From Clostridia bacterium (GTDB lineage: Bacteria > Bacillota > Clostridia > UMGS1840 > HGM11507): a stretch of DNA of 62,781 nucleotides. A program made the translations under genes and the position numbers. Below, one piece after another: positions 43,036 to 52,952 of the stretch (the first letter of the stretch is position 1; each line of letters starts with the position of its first letter). The stretch lies in assembly GCA_017414505.1 (NCBI GenBank), contig JAFQLQ010000030.1:1-62781 (forward strand), read 5' to 3'. A model generated the notes under the pieces. It was not told the DNA's origin. It made no database searches and saw nothing but the letters and a program-made list of their open reading frames with translations.

Positions 43036-45885
43036 TTGAAAATAACGAAAAAAATACTTACTGTTTTACTTGCGGTTTTAATTTCATTATCTTCAGCTTA
43101 TCCGGCTTTTTCTGCAGAAGAGATAAAGGAAGATGTATCAGTTGATGAAACCGTTATTGTGGATATGAACAGAATGGATAAAATGAGCTCTGACAGCCTT
43201 ATTGCTGATCCGAATATAGTAAGAAGTGCAAAATATTCGGCAAAATGGGAAAAACACGATGAGCATAACTTTGTAGGTTTTCCGGTTTCCCTTACTGACT
43301 GGCGTGAATACGATTCCTTCCGCTTTTGGGCGTATTCGGAAAAAGCTACAAATGCAACAATAAGCGTTATTGTTTACTGTAAGCAGAGAATAAACGGAAT
43401 GGTGTATATCTGGAGTGATTTTAAAGTTAACTGGACAGGCTGGAAGCTTGTAACAATTGATCTTTCCACCTTTAATACCACAAGATACGGAAGTATAGCT
43501 GAAGTTGAAAGTCTGGAATTCTGGGCAACGGGCTGGAATTCATCGGGAGCAACTGAAGATACTGTAATATATTTTGATAATATTATGTTGGGAAAAGAAA
43601 ACATCAGAAGAAATCCTGTTCCTCAGACCTCCGAAGAATTTAAAGCGGTAAGAAAAGCGTGGAAAGAGAATCTTATCGGTAAGGATGTTGACTTAACAAA
43701 AGACGGAGTAAAATCGAAAATAAAAGCAATAGAAAAGGATGCGGAATCGGCGTGGAAAATAATGAACACCGATGAAAAAACACCCTGCTTATGGACACCC
43801 GGCACAGGTTACGGCAAGCCTAAGGCAACAAGTACGATGTCATTCTTTTATACCAATATAAGATATATGGCACTTGCATATGCAACTCCGGGAAGTAAAT
43901 ACTATCACGATTCGATGCTTAAATCTGATATTTTATTTGCAATTGACTGGATGTATGAAAATATGTTCGGCCCCGATGAAATGAGGAATCAGGGCTGGAG
44001 AGATACAACACTTGTAAACTGGTGGGACTGGCAGATAGGTTCACCCAAGGAGCTTGTGGATATTCTTATTCTGATGGACGATGCACTTTCTGATGTACAG
44101 CTAAAAAAATATGTTGCACCGGTTGAATATTTTACACCGCAGTCATCTCAGACAGCGGCAAATAAAGCAAGTATTGCTTATGCAATTTTAGCATCATCAG
44201 TAATATCGGAAAATCAGTTCCGCTTTATGAACGGAAGAAATGCCATAGAATCACTTCTTTATTTTTCTGATACTGTTGAAGCGGTTTCCAACAGTATGAA
44301 CGAAGGCTTTTTCACCGACGGCAGTTTTCTTTATCACGGTAAACACGCAATGAACGGTTCTTACGGTATTGAGCAGATAAAATGTGTATCTCCTGTAATT
44401 TCTATACTTGGAAATACAGATTTCGGTATTTCAGCTGATAAGATTAACATAGTAAAAGACTGGATTTATCAAAGCTATGAGCCTATTAACTTTAACGGTT
44501 CAATTATGTCCATAGCAACAGGCCGTTATCCCGAAAACGGAAGAAGTGCAGGTGTTAACGAAATGTCCTGCGTACTCGATGTTTTGCCTGCAATGGACGA
44601 GGAAAATCAGGCAAAAATGAAATCCTACGTTAAATTTACCGTAGAAAACGATACCATAAATGATTACTTTAAAGAGCTTAAATTAAGCCAGCTTGGCTAT
44701 CTTGAATCCATACTAAACGATGAAAATGTAAAACCGAGAGAAAATTATAACATTTCCAAAATTTACGGAATGATGGATAAAGCAGTATGGAGAAGAAACG
44801 GCTACTCTGCAGGTCTTTCAATGTCATCTTCCAGAATATATAACTATGAAAGTATAAGCGGATGTAATCAGACCGGCTGGTATATGGGCGATGGAATGCT
44901 TCTATTATACAGCGATAACGATATGGGACAGTTTGAAGGCGATTACTGGACTACGGCGAACAAATACCGCCTGCCCGGTACAACGGTAGATAACCGTGAA
45001 AGACAGAAGCTTAGTATTGCAAATGAGGAAGCTTATTTAAGCAGCAAGGATTTTGTTGGAGGCGCTACACTTGGCGGCGAATTTATGGTAGCCGCAATGG
45101 ATCTTGAATCATTCCATTCTGAAGGAAAGGGAACTCTTACCGATCCTATTGCAATGTCTCAGCCAAAACATGAAAACGACCTTGTTGCAAATAAAGCTTA
45201 TTTTATGTTTGATAATGAAATTGTTGCACTTGGTAACGGTATTACAAGCACAATGAACGCCGATGTTGAAACAATAGTTGATAACAGAAAGCTTGACACG
45301 GATAAAAAAGTTACCATAAACGGCAAGGATGTTGAAAAAACAGAAAAAATTCAGTATGCAGATTACATTTCGATAGACGGAATAGGCGGATATTATTTCC
45401 CGGTTGCGGCAAAGCTTGGAACAAAACGGGGAAATTTCCTTGAAGCCTGGTTTGTGCATGGTAAAAATCCCGAAAATGCAACTTATGAATACGTTGTTCT
45501 TCCCGGTATGACAGAAAGGGAAATTGAAGCCTATAAAGATAATCCTGATATATCTGTTCTTTCAAACACACCTGAAATTCAGGCAGTAAGCGAGAAAAAT
45601 ACAGGAATTTGCGGTTACGTATTCAGAACAGCAGGAGAATTTAACAATGTTTCTGTTTCAGCACCCTCGGTTGTAATGGTAAGGGAAATAAACGGTGAAT
45701 GCAGAGTTTCTGTTGCTGATCCTACTCATAAGCTTACAGGTGTTACTGTTAAAATACCCAAAAAGAATCTTGAAAATGTTGAAAAAACAGAAAACATATC
45801 TGTTGAAAACAGCGGAGAGCACACAGTTATAACAGTAAATACAGAAAATGCCAAAGGTAATTCCTTTGAAGTAATTTTCAGATAA
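43036..45885 (+). CDS. Secreted polysaccharide lyase family 8 enzyme, copy 2
   Basis: 949 residues, same layout as the first PL8 gene: signal peptide, jelly-roll binding-like domain (about 35-185), PL8 toroid with NWWDWQIG (328-335), Asn376, His434 and Tyr443 in DGSFLYHGKHAMNGSYG, and beta-sandwich domains. It lacks the extra C-terminal domain of copy 1. ATG at 43027 would touch the GGAG site; TTG at 43036 has correct spacing and starts MKITKKILTVLL. It lies 15 bases after the sensor gene, inside the transporter operon. Two non-identical lyases suggest different cleavage points or substrates. Confidence 0.9.
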   Translation: MKITKKILTVLLAVLISLSSAYPAFSAEEIKEDVSVDETVIVDMNRMDKMSSDSLIADPNIVRSAKYSAKWEKHDEHNFVGFPVSLTDWREYDSFRFWAYSEKATNATISVIVYCKQRINGMVYIWSDFKVNWTGWKLVTIDLSTFNTTRYGSIAEVESLEFWATGWNSSGATEDTVIYFDNIMLGKENIRRNPVPQTSEEFKAVRKAWKENLIGKDVDLTKDGVKSKIKAIEKDAESAWKIMNTDEKTPCLWTPGTGYGKPKATSTMSFFYTNIRYMALAYATPGSKYYHDSMLKSDILFAIDWMYENMFGPDEMRNQGWRDTTLVNWWDWQIGSPKELVDILILMDDALSDVQLKKYVAPVEYFTPQSSQTAANKASIAYAILASSVISENQFRFMNGRNAIESLLYFSDTVEAVSNSMNEGFFTDGSFLYHGKHAMNGSYGIEQIKCVSPVISILGNTDFGISADKINIVKDWIYQSYEPINFNGSIMSIATGRYPENGRSAGVNEMSCVLDVLPAMDEENQAKMKSYVKFTVENDTINDYFKELKLSQLGYLESILNDENVKPRENYNISKIYGMMDKAVWRRNGYSAGLSMSSSRIYNYESISGCNQTGWYMGDGMLLLYSDNDMGQFEGDYWTTANKYRLPGTTVDNRERQKLSIANEEAYLSSKDFVGGATLGGEFMVAAMDLESFHSEGKGTLTDPIAMSQPKHENDLVANKAYFMFDNEIVALGNGITSTMNADVETIVDNRKLDTDKKVTINGKDVEKTEKIQYADYISIDGIGGYYFPVAAKLGTKRGNFLEAWFVHGKNPENATYEYVVLPGMTEREIEAYKDNPDISVLSNTPEIQAVSEKNTGICGYVFRTAGEFNNVSVSAPSVVMVREINGECRVSVADPTHKLTGVTVKIPKKNLENVEKTENISVENSGEHTVITVNTENAKGNSFEVIFR

Positions 45886-45901
45886 CAGCGGAGGAGATAA
45901 C

Positions 45902-48900
45902 GTGAGAAAATTAATAAGTATAGTGATTACAATCTGTATGATTTTTTCCGCTTTGCCCGTAATGGCAAGCGGTAATCAGGCAGTAATTGAATTAACCGGC
46001 GAAACCACGCTTTTGAAACCGCCTGCGGGTGTAACTTCAAAAGTAAGCTATAAAGCCAAATTAATTGTTGACGGAATTGAAACCGAATCCGATTTTATTT
46101 ATTCGGCAGATAATAAAAGTGTAAAAACAGATGCAGACGGATATGTGTATTTAACCGGTGAATCGGAAGATTTCACACTTACGGTAACTTCAGCACAGTA
46201 TCCCGAAGCAAAAAAGAGTATTTTGGTAAATGTAAAAAACGGATATTATGAGAATTTTGAAAGCTATGCTGTAAACTCTGCCCCCACCGACTGGCTTAAT
46301 AATACAGTTGTTACTGAAGAAAACGGAAATAAGCTTGCAGTTGTTTCAGCATGGAATTCAAGACTTTTAAGTTCCGAAGCCTTTACATCAGGAGTATCCG
46401 GCGAAATTACCACCTCCTTTAAATACAGAATAACAAGTGCGAGTGCGGCGGATGCAACAGGCTTTCAGTTTGGTGCTTCTCCCGAATACGGTGCATTTAT
46501 TGATATCAATTTAAAGGATACCTCTGTTACAACGGGAAAAATGTTGTTTACAAAGCAGGATGGCTTAGATAAGGAGCTGATGCTTCTTGAATACGGCAAA
46601 TGGTATGATGTTTCCTGTGTTATGGACTTTAATTCTCAAACCTACGATTTTTACATAAACGGAAATAAAATTGCAGAAGATTTCTCCTTCTCTGCATCGG
46701 TATTACAGTACGACAGAATGTTTACCGGAAGAGGAAAATCCTTTGACGAATATATGATTTTAAGCGGAGAGACGGTAAAATCCTCCAGTGCAGACGTAAC
46801 AGTAACAGGAAGTGAGAAATTATATAAACCGTTGAACAACTCTGCGTCAAAGGTGAAATACACAGCAGCGCTTGTTGTTGACGGCAAAGAAGAAAAATCA
46901 GATTTTTTATGGTATGCAGTAACAAATGGCATTACCGTAACGGAAGACGGATATGTTCTTCTTGATAAAAATACGCCAAATGGCACATATGATATCTGTG
47001 CAGTATCTGCTCTTAATGCGGATTATTCAAAAACCTTTACTGTAACAGTTACAGACGGCATTCTTGGTACCGGAAACGGCAACTGGAACTATAATGTTAG
47101 TTTCGCCGGCGGAATAAATGAACTTACCAATAAGCAGGTGACTTTTGAAATTCAGATGACTCCTCATAATGCGACAACTCAGCTTGTTAATGTAGGGCAG
47201 TCTCAGAATTGGGGAACTTATCTTGATTACAGTGTTGAAAACGGCAGTATAGTTGAAAAATCGGTTGTGGCAGGAACAAAAACCATACTTTGTCCATTTA
47301 TTTATGATGTATCACAGAATTACCGTTTTGAATACGATATGGCAAATCAGAATTATGATTTTTATGTTGACGGTGTAAAAAAAGCTTCGGACAGACCGCT
47401 TCCTGTTGCTGATATGAGAAATATTGGCGGAAAACTGTGGTTTAAGCAGTCTGCTCAATCGGAAATTGCATATTACAGCGGAATAAATGCAGGAGTTAAG
47501 GAAATTACAGGAAAAAGCGTTTTATGTCTGCCGGGCGCAGGAAAAACTACTGTTGAGGCTTATAAAATAACCGACCATACCAACGATTTTACAGGAGATT
47601 TCTACTTAAAAGACAATTATGACGGAATTTCAATTGCACCCGATGGAACACTCACCGTAACCGACCTTGCAAAAGAAGGTGATTATAAAATTTACGCAAC
47701 CTGTAATAGCGAAGAATTTGAAAAAACATTAAGTGTGATAAAACGGGAAGCAACATTAAAGATAACGGGCGAAGATGAGCTTAATATAACACCCGAAATT
47801 ACATCTGTTACGGGAAGCTTTAATACATTCTGGTCAAACGGAGAATCTGCAGATGTTATCTATACACTTTATCCCGAAAATGAATTTGTAACTGTTATAG
47901 CAGACGGAACTGTTACCGCAGATAAAAATGCCAAAGAGGGAGCCTATCTTTTAATTGCAGAAACGCCCGACGGAGAAAAAGTAAAGAAGCAGTTTACAGT
48001 TTCAAAATTCAAACTGGAAATTGACGGTAAAGATACTGTTGAATTTGCAGATAAAACGGTTTTATCACCTTATACAACAAATGGCTACGATTGTTATTAT
48101 ACCTTACAACCCCTTGACAAAGGTGTTGTAATAACCGGAAGCGGAATACTTTCGGTTTCGGAAAATGCAGTACCCGGAGAATATAAAATTACAGCAACAA
48201 TGCTTTCCGATAACAGCTTTAAAGGCGAAAAAACAGTTAAAATTGTAAAAAATGAAAATCTTATTTCTGCTTGTGTGGTTGAGGATGGCAAAGTGGTAAT
48301 TTCAGGAGATGCCAACCGGGAATATCCATTAACTGTAACTGCAACAGATTATTACGGAAACGGAACAGATATTTCGGTATCTGTTCTAACAAACGCAGAG
48401 GGAAAGGCAGAATATTCTTTAGATCAATTGCCTGCAGGATTTTATAAAATTGAAGCAAACAACGGTTTTGCAACCGCTTCGGTAAATCCCGAAAAGCTTC
48501 TTGAAAAAAATCCCGAAGAAGATAAATTTTATTTTGCTTTAAGTGATATGTACGGCTTATCCTACGAAACAGTTATGGAAACAAAGAACTCGTACCTAAG
48601 CCTTACTGAAAAAGAAAACGTTGGAAAAATATGCGGAGATAATCCGGAATGTTTTGCATCGGCAGTTTTACTTGTAAAGCTTAAAGAGGGTGAAACACCT
48701 GATGAAAATATTGCTTCAGCACTTAAAGGAATATTAGAAAAATCTGATGCAGATATAGTTGACTTATTTGTTTCATCATACAATTTTAAGGAAACTGCAA
48801 AAGCCGTATCCTTTGAAAATACAGCATCACTGGCGGATGCACTTTTAAAAATTAAAGAACAGTCGATTTTAAAAGGTGTTCAGTATCTTGCCAATTACAG

Positions 48901-49699
48901 AGAGGCAAAGAAATATCTTGCACTTTGCGAAAGCGAAAAATACAATGCTGCAAATGAAGATTTCAAAAATATCATTGCTTCAAATGTAGCCGGAAAAGAA
49001 TATACATCTCTTGCAGATTTAAGAATTGCGATTGATGCAGTACCTTTATATCTTCCATCTCCAGGCGGAGGAGGAGGCGGTTCATCAGGTGGAGGAGGTT
49101 CTTCCGGAGGCTACGGCAGCTCGGCAACATCAGGCGAAACAACCAGCCTTGGCACTTTTACGACCTATACTTATGCAGATGTTCCGGCAGATTTCTGGGG
49201 TTATACTTATATAGAAAGACTTTCGGAAAAGGGAATAGTAAACGGTTTTAACGGATATTTCAATCCTGATAAAAACGTTACAAGAGCAGAATTTGTTAAA
49301 ATGCTGTGTGAAGCGTATAAAATTGACGGAGTTTTAATCAACGAGTTTTCTGATGTTGATGAAAACGAGTGGTATGCACCCTATGTTGGCGGAGCGTTCA
49401 CAATGGGCTGTATTAAAGGCGAAAACGGTATTTTCAGACCGAATGACAGTATAACACGTGAAGATGCTGCCGTTATAGCTTACAGATTTTCAGCTGATAA
49501 TATAACCGATAACGGAACAGCACAGTTTGCTGATTATAATGATATAGCAGATTATGCAAAAAATGCAGTAAATGTTTTAAGCAAAGCAAAAATAATAAAC
49601 GGCTTTACAGATGGCTCTTTTAAGCCGAAAGCAAACACAACAAGAGCAGAAGCAGCGAAAATTATTTATGAAATTATGAAGGTGGTGGGAAGATTATGA
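45902..49699 (+). CDS. Large exported multi-domain protein with C-terminal SLH repeats
   Basis: 1265 residues, GTG start after GGAGGAG. Signal peptide to about residue 23. Then alternating Big-like strands (TTLLKPPAGVTSKVSYKAKL, EKLYKPLNNSASKVKYTAAL) and LamG/concanavalin-like domains (GQSQNWGTYLDYSVENGSIV ... YRFEYDMANQNYDFYVDG). More Ig-like units follow, then a helical stretch (about 860-1060), a Gly/Ser linker (GGGGGGSSGGGGSSGG) and three SLH repeats (about 1090-1265; VNGFNGYFNPDKNVTRAEF, CIKGENGIFRPNDSITRED, INGFTDGSFKPKANTTRAE). It is likely a wall-anchored glycan-binding scaffold. It overlaps the next gene by 4 bases. Confidence 0.88.
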   Translation: MRKLISIVITICMIFSALPVMASGNQAVIELTGETTLLKPPAGVTSKVSYKAKLIVDGIETESDFIYSADNKSVKTDADGYVYLTGESEDFTLTVTSAQYPEAKKSILVNVKNGYYENFESYAVNSAPTDWLNNTVVTEENGNKLAVVSAWNSRLLSSEAFTSGVSGEITTSFKYRITSASAADATGFQFGASPEYGAFIDINLKDTSVTTGKMLFTKQDGLDKELMLLEYGKWYDVSCVMDFNSQTYDFYINGNKIAEDFSFSASVLQYDRMFTGRGKSFDEYMILSGETVKSSSADVTVTGSEKLYKPLNNSASKVKYTAALVVDGKEEKSDFLWYAVTNGITVTEDGYVLLDKNTPNGTYDICAVSALNADYSKTFTVTVTDGILGTGNGNWNYNVSFAGGINELTNKQVTFEIQMTPHNATTQLVNVGQSQNWGTYLDYSVENGSIVEKSVVAGTKTILCPFIYDVSQNYRFEYDMANQNYDFYVDGVKKASDRPLPVADMRNIGGKLWFKQSAQSEIAYYSGINAGVKEITGKSVLCLPGAGKTTVEAYKITDHTNDFTGDFYLKDNYDGISIAPDGTLTVTDLAKEGDYKIYATCNSEEFEKTLSVIKREATLKITGEDELNITPEITSVTGSFNTFWSNGESADVIYTLYPENEFVTVIADGTVTADKNAKEGAYLLIAETPDGEKVKKQFTVSKFKLEIDGKDTVEFADKTVLSPYTTNGYDCYYTLQPLDKGVVITGSGILSVSENAVPGEYKITATMLSDNSFKGEKTVKIVKNENLISACVVEDGKVVISGDANREYPLTVTATDYYGNGTDISVSVLTNAEGKAEYSLDQLPAGFYKIEANNGFATASVNPEKLLEKNPEEDKFYFALSDMYGLSYETVMETKNSYLSLTEKENVGKICGDNPECFASAVLLVKLKEGETPDENIASALKGILEKSDADIVDLFVSSYNFKETAKAVSFENTASLADALLKIKEQSILKGVQYLANYREAKKYLALCESEKYNAANEDFKNIIASNVAGKEYTSLADLRIAIDAVPLYLPSPGGGGGGSSGGGGSSGGYGSSATSGETTSLGTFTTYTYADVPADFWGYTYIERLSEKGIVNGFNGYFNPDKNVTRAEFVKMLCEAYKIDGVLINEFSDVDENEWYAPYVGGAFTMGCIKGENGIFRPNDSITREDAAVIAYRFSADNITDNGTAQFADYNDIADYAKNAVNVLSKAKIINGFTDGSFKPKANTTRAEAAKIIYEIMKVVGRL

Positions 49700-52398
49700 T
49701 AAAACGTTTAAGTTTGATTCTTGCAATTATTTTTACAGTAACATTAAGCTCGTCAGCGGTTTGGGCATCAGGTACAAATATAGAATCAAGTCTGGAAGCC
49801 TCCGCCTTCTTCCATTCCGTAAAAATAGCAGAAAAATACGCAGTTCCTTCATCCGAGGGGGCTATGACAAGAAAAGAATTTGCGGATTTTGCAGTACATC
49901 TTATGGGGTTTTCAAATGTTACTCCCAACTATTTAAGAACTTTTAACGATGTTCCCGATGACAGCGAATATAAAAGAGCAATTCACACCGCTGTAGAAGC
50001 AAAGCTTTTTGACGGAACGGGAGCTGAAACCTTTGGTGCGGATGAATATGTAACCTTCGGTCAGGCTTTAAAGGTAGCAGTAAATATGCTTGGTGCTCGC
50101 CATAAAGCAGAAATGACAGGTGGATATCTTGCGGGGTATTACAAGCTTGCAAATGAACTGGGGCTCCTTAAAAATATTTCTGCCGATTATAACAAGCCTG
50201 CATCAAGAACCGATTTAATGGTTCTTATGTACAATACCGTCAGGGCGGATATTATTTATATAAGTAAGGTTAGTGCTGATAATGTGGAATATCAGAAGGA
50301 AAAAGGCAAAACTATACTTTCTGAATACCACAGTATATTTAAGGCAGAGGGAATTATAACCGCAGATTACTATGAAGCGATTTCGGGAAATACAACATCA
50401 GATTATTCAAGATTAACTTTGAATAATGAATTAAGCCTTGTAAAGGGCAGAGATGACTTTTTCAATCTTGTAGGAAAAAATATAACTGCCTGGTATCGTG
50501 AAGATGCGGATAAAAATCTGCTTCTGCACATTACAGAGGAAGACAATAATGTTGTAAATATAAAGAACAATAAAAATTCTTCCTATAATTACAGCACCAA
50601 CACCTATACAGTTTACGGAGATTCAAAAAGCTTTGATTTTAAGGTAAATATTTATGCAACTATTCTCGTAAACGGCGAAATAACCGATGAAACAAGTAAA
50701 GAAATAATGTTTCCTGTGGATGGAAACATTGAGCTTATAGACAACAACGGTGATAATAGCTTTGATGTTGTTAAAATAGAAAAATTCTATAATGGTGTTA
50801 TTGACAGCTTTGATACCTATAACAATAAGCTTATATTAAAGAAAGCTTCTCATCTATCAGCATCGGATGCAGCTTTTGTTGTTGCAGAGGATACCATAAT
50901 TTTCAAGGATGGAAAGCTTGCGGACAAAACTGCTTTTTCATCCGATAGCACAGTTATGGTTTACAAAAGCAGGAGCGGAAGAATAAAAATTGAAATTTCA
51001 AGCCGTAAAATAACGGGAACAGTTATATCCCGAAGCGAAAATGAAATTACGGTAGATGGTGATGTTTACACCGTTTCTGATTACGGATATATTTCAGCAA
51101 ATGAATTTAGTGCAGGTGCTTATTATAAATTCTATTTAAATGCTGATGGCGATATAATATTTGCCGCAATACAACAACAGAATCAAGTAGGCTATGTTGT
51201 GGCAACAGGACAGCAAAATCAGCTTAAAGCTGCAAAAATAAAAATACTTGATTCAGGCTCAAAGGTAAAAACTTATACTATGCCTGATAACGTAATAATA
51301 GAAACCGTAAGCGGAACAAAAAAGGTAGCCTCTTCGCAGGTTGGCTCGTATCTTACTAACGGTTCGGGACTTGTAATGTTTAGCCTTAATGAAAACGGAG
51401 AAGTTTATCAGCTTACCCTTGCGTGCCCCGTAACAACAAAGGATGAATTTGAAAATCAGCCTGCATATCCGCTTCTTAAGCTTGACTATCTTTTGAGCGA
51501 CTGGCCGCTTGCGCAGTCGGGAAGTGCAACAAAGGCAGAATTTAATTCCAACGCTTATGATATAAACAACTGGGTTATTCTTTCCAATGAATCTGTGATG
51601 TTTAATGTTCCTGTACCGGGTGAGTCGCTGGAGGATAACAATCTTACAGTTGAGCCTGTTTCGGGAATTAACGACGGAAGAATCTTTGAGGTTAACACAA
51701 GCTTTAATCCCGGCGATAACTGCATTGAGTTTTATTCCTACGGAAACGGAACAGCGTATGCGGATGTTATTATCCACTATATGTCGGCAGGAAACTTATC
51801 CGAGGATATTTCAAGTGATTTGTCTGCCGGAGGCTATGCTGTTGTAGAGGATATAATTTATGCTCTTAACGATAACGGTGACGGTGAATATCAGATAAGT
51901 GTTATTGAATACGGAAAGGGAAGAAGAACCCTTACACTTAACGATGAATCACTTATAAAAAGAGAAAAATTCGGTACTCAGACTATTGATACTGCAAGCT
52001 CGGTATATTCGGATTCAACTGTTAATCCGCAAAAGACAGAGATTTCCAAAGGCGACATTATAAGATATATGACCAATTCAAGCGACCATATTCGTTCTCT
52101 TGCTTTGATGTACGATGCAGAAAATGATGTTCTTTGTTATAAGGCTAATATGTCAATAAGAGGAAAATCCTTCAGTCAGTTTGCAGGAACGGTTGAAAGA
52201 AGAATCGGCGATGTAGTCGAAATAAGCGATGGCACAAATTACAGAGAACGTCTTAATTTAAACGGTGAGGTATGGATTTTTGATGCCAAGAGAAAAACCT
52301 GTAAAATAGGCTCGTCGGAGGATATTTCCGCAGGAGATGTTGCGGTTACATACCATTATTATTACCGTTACAGACAAACAGTAGTTTATAAGAGATAG
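49696..52398 (+). CDS. SLH-domain exported protein
   Basis: 900 residues. Signal peptide MIKRLSLILAIIFTVTLSSS. Residues about 45-195 are three worn SLH-type repeats (MTRKEFADFAVHLMGFSN, VEAKLFDGTGAETFGADEYVTFGQAL, ANELGLLKNISADYNKPASRTDL). The rest is beta-rich: a GTVISRSENEITVDGDVYTV unit, then VGYVVATGQQNQLKAAKIKI, similar in style to the SLH protein at 24.5 kb. No catalytic motif is seen. Its ATG overlaps the stop of the previous gene, so the two are translationally coupled. It probably acts at the wall beside the lyases. Confidence 0.82.
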   Translation: MIKRLSLILAIIFTVTLSSSAVWASGTNIESSLEASAFFHSVKIAEKYAVPSSEGAMTRKEFADFAVHLMGFSNVTPNYLRTFNDVPDDSEYKRAIHTAVEAKLFDGTGAETFGADEYVTFGQALKVAVNMLGARHKAEMTGGYLAGYYKLANELGLLKNISADYNKPASRTDLMVLMYNTVRADIIYISKVSADNVEYQKEKGKTILSEYHSIFKAEGIITADYYEAISGNTTSDYSRLTLNNELSLVKGRDDFFNLVGKNITAWYREDADKNLLLHITEEDNNVVNIKNNKNSSYNYSTNTYTVYGDSKSFDFKVNIYATILVNGEITDETSKEIMFPVDGNIELIDNNGDNSFDVVKIEKFYNGVIDSFDTYNNKLILKKASHLSASDAAFVVAEDTIIFKDGKLADKTAFSSDSTVMVYKSRSGRIKIEISSRKITGTVISRSENEITVDGDVYTVSDYGYISANEFSAGAYYKFYLNADGDIIFAAIQQQNQVGYVVATGQQNQLKAAKIKILDSGSKVKTYTMPDNVIIETVSGTKKVASSQVGSYLTNGSGLVMFSLNENGEVYQLTLACPVTTKDEFENQPAYPLLKLDYLLSDWPLAQSGSATKAEFNSNAYDINNWVILSNESVMFNVPVPGESLEDNNLTVEPVSGINDGRIFEVNTSFNPGDNCIEFYSYGNGTAYADVIIHYMSAGNLSEDISSDLSAGGYAVVEDIIYALNDNGDGEYQISVIEYGKGRRTLTLNDESLIKREKFGTQTIDTASSVYSDSTVNPQKTEISKGDIIRYMTNSSDHIRSLALMYDAENDVLCYKANMSIRGKSFSQFAGTVERRIGDVVEISDGTNYRERLNLNGEVWIFDAKRKTCKIGSSEDISAGDVAVTYHYYYRYRQTVVYKR

Positions 52399-52411
52399 GA
52401 GGTAAGAAAAA

Positions 52412-52930
52412 ATGAAAAAAATAATATTTTTAATAATATCGGTACTTCTTGTTGTGTCATTTTGCGCTTCGGCTGCCGAATACACAGTTGCTGATTTTAC
52501 CTCCTATTCCGCTTCAGGGGAATATAATCTTCCCGTAAGCTCCGAGAGAACAAAAAGCGGACTTTTCACACTTAAATGGTCGGGCTACAATCTTTATAAA
52601 AACATAGTTTGCCCAATAGATAAGCGTGATTATAACAATGGCGTATTCTCAATGTGGGTTTTCTCCACTTTTGCCTCAAAATCCGATTTTCAGTTTGTTC
52701 TTGTTTCGGATAACTCTGAAACTCCAGAAATGGACTGCTATTACGCAAATTTCTGGAACTACTGGTTAGGCTGGAAGGAACTGAAATTTGATAAAGAGGA
52801 TTTTGAAACTTACGGAAATCCTGCCGGATTTGAAAATGCTGACACATTAATATTGTGTTCGTTGTTTAACGGCAATGTTCCTAAAACGGAAACTGAGCTG
52901 TTTATAGATAGGGTAATCTTTAAAAAATAA
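52412..52930 (+). CDS. Secreted stand-alone carbohydrate-binding-like domain
   Basis: 172 residues. Signal peptide MKKIIFLIISVLLVVSFCASA, then one jelly-roll domain. It resembles the N-terminal domain of both PL8 enzymes here: LKWSGYNLY, FSMWVFSTFASKSDFQFVL, NYWLGWKELKFD, and the end TELFIDRVIFKK against VLYIDDIFLEK. So it appears to be a detached binding module, not an enzyme. It probably binds the same glycan family. AGGAGG precedes ATG. No anchor is visible. Confidence 0.78.
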   Translation: MKKIIFLIISVLLVVSFCASAAEYTVADFTSYSASGEYNLPVSSERTKSGLFTLKWSGYNLYKNIVCPIDKRDYNNGVFSMWVFSTFASKSDFQFVLVSDNSETPEMDCYYANFWNYWLGWKELKFDKEDFETYGNPAGFENADTLILCSLFNGNVPKTETELFIDRVIFKK

Positions 52931-52952
52931 TATAAAAACGGAGGAATGAAAA

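Noticed and set aside
51259..51777. 172-codon minus-strand frame inside the SLH gene at 50-52 kb
   Set aside because: Antisense to a continuous operon gene, odd composition, no ribosome site.
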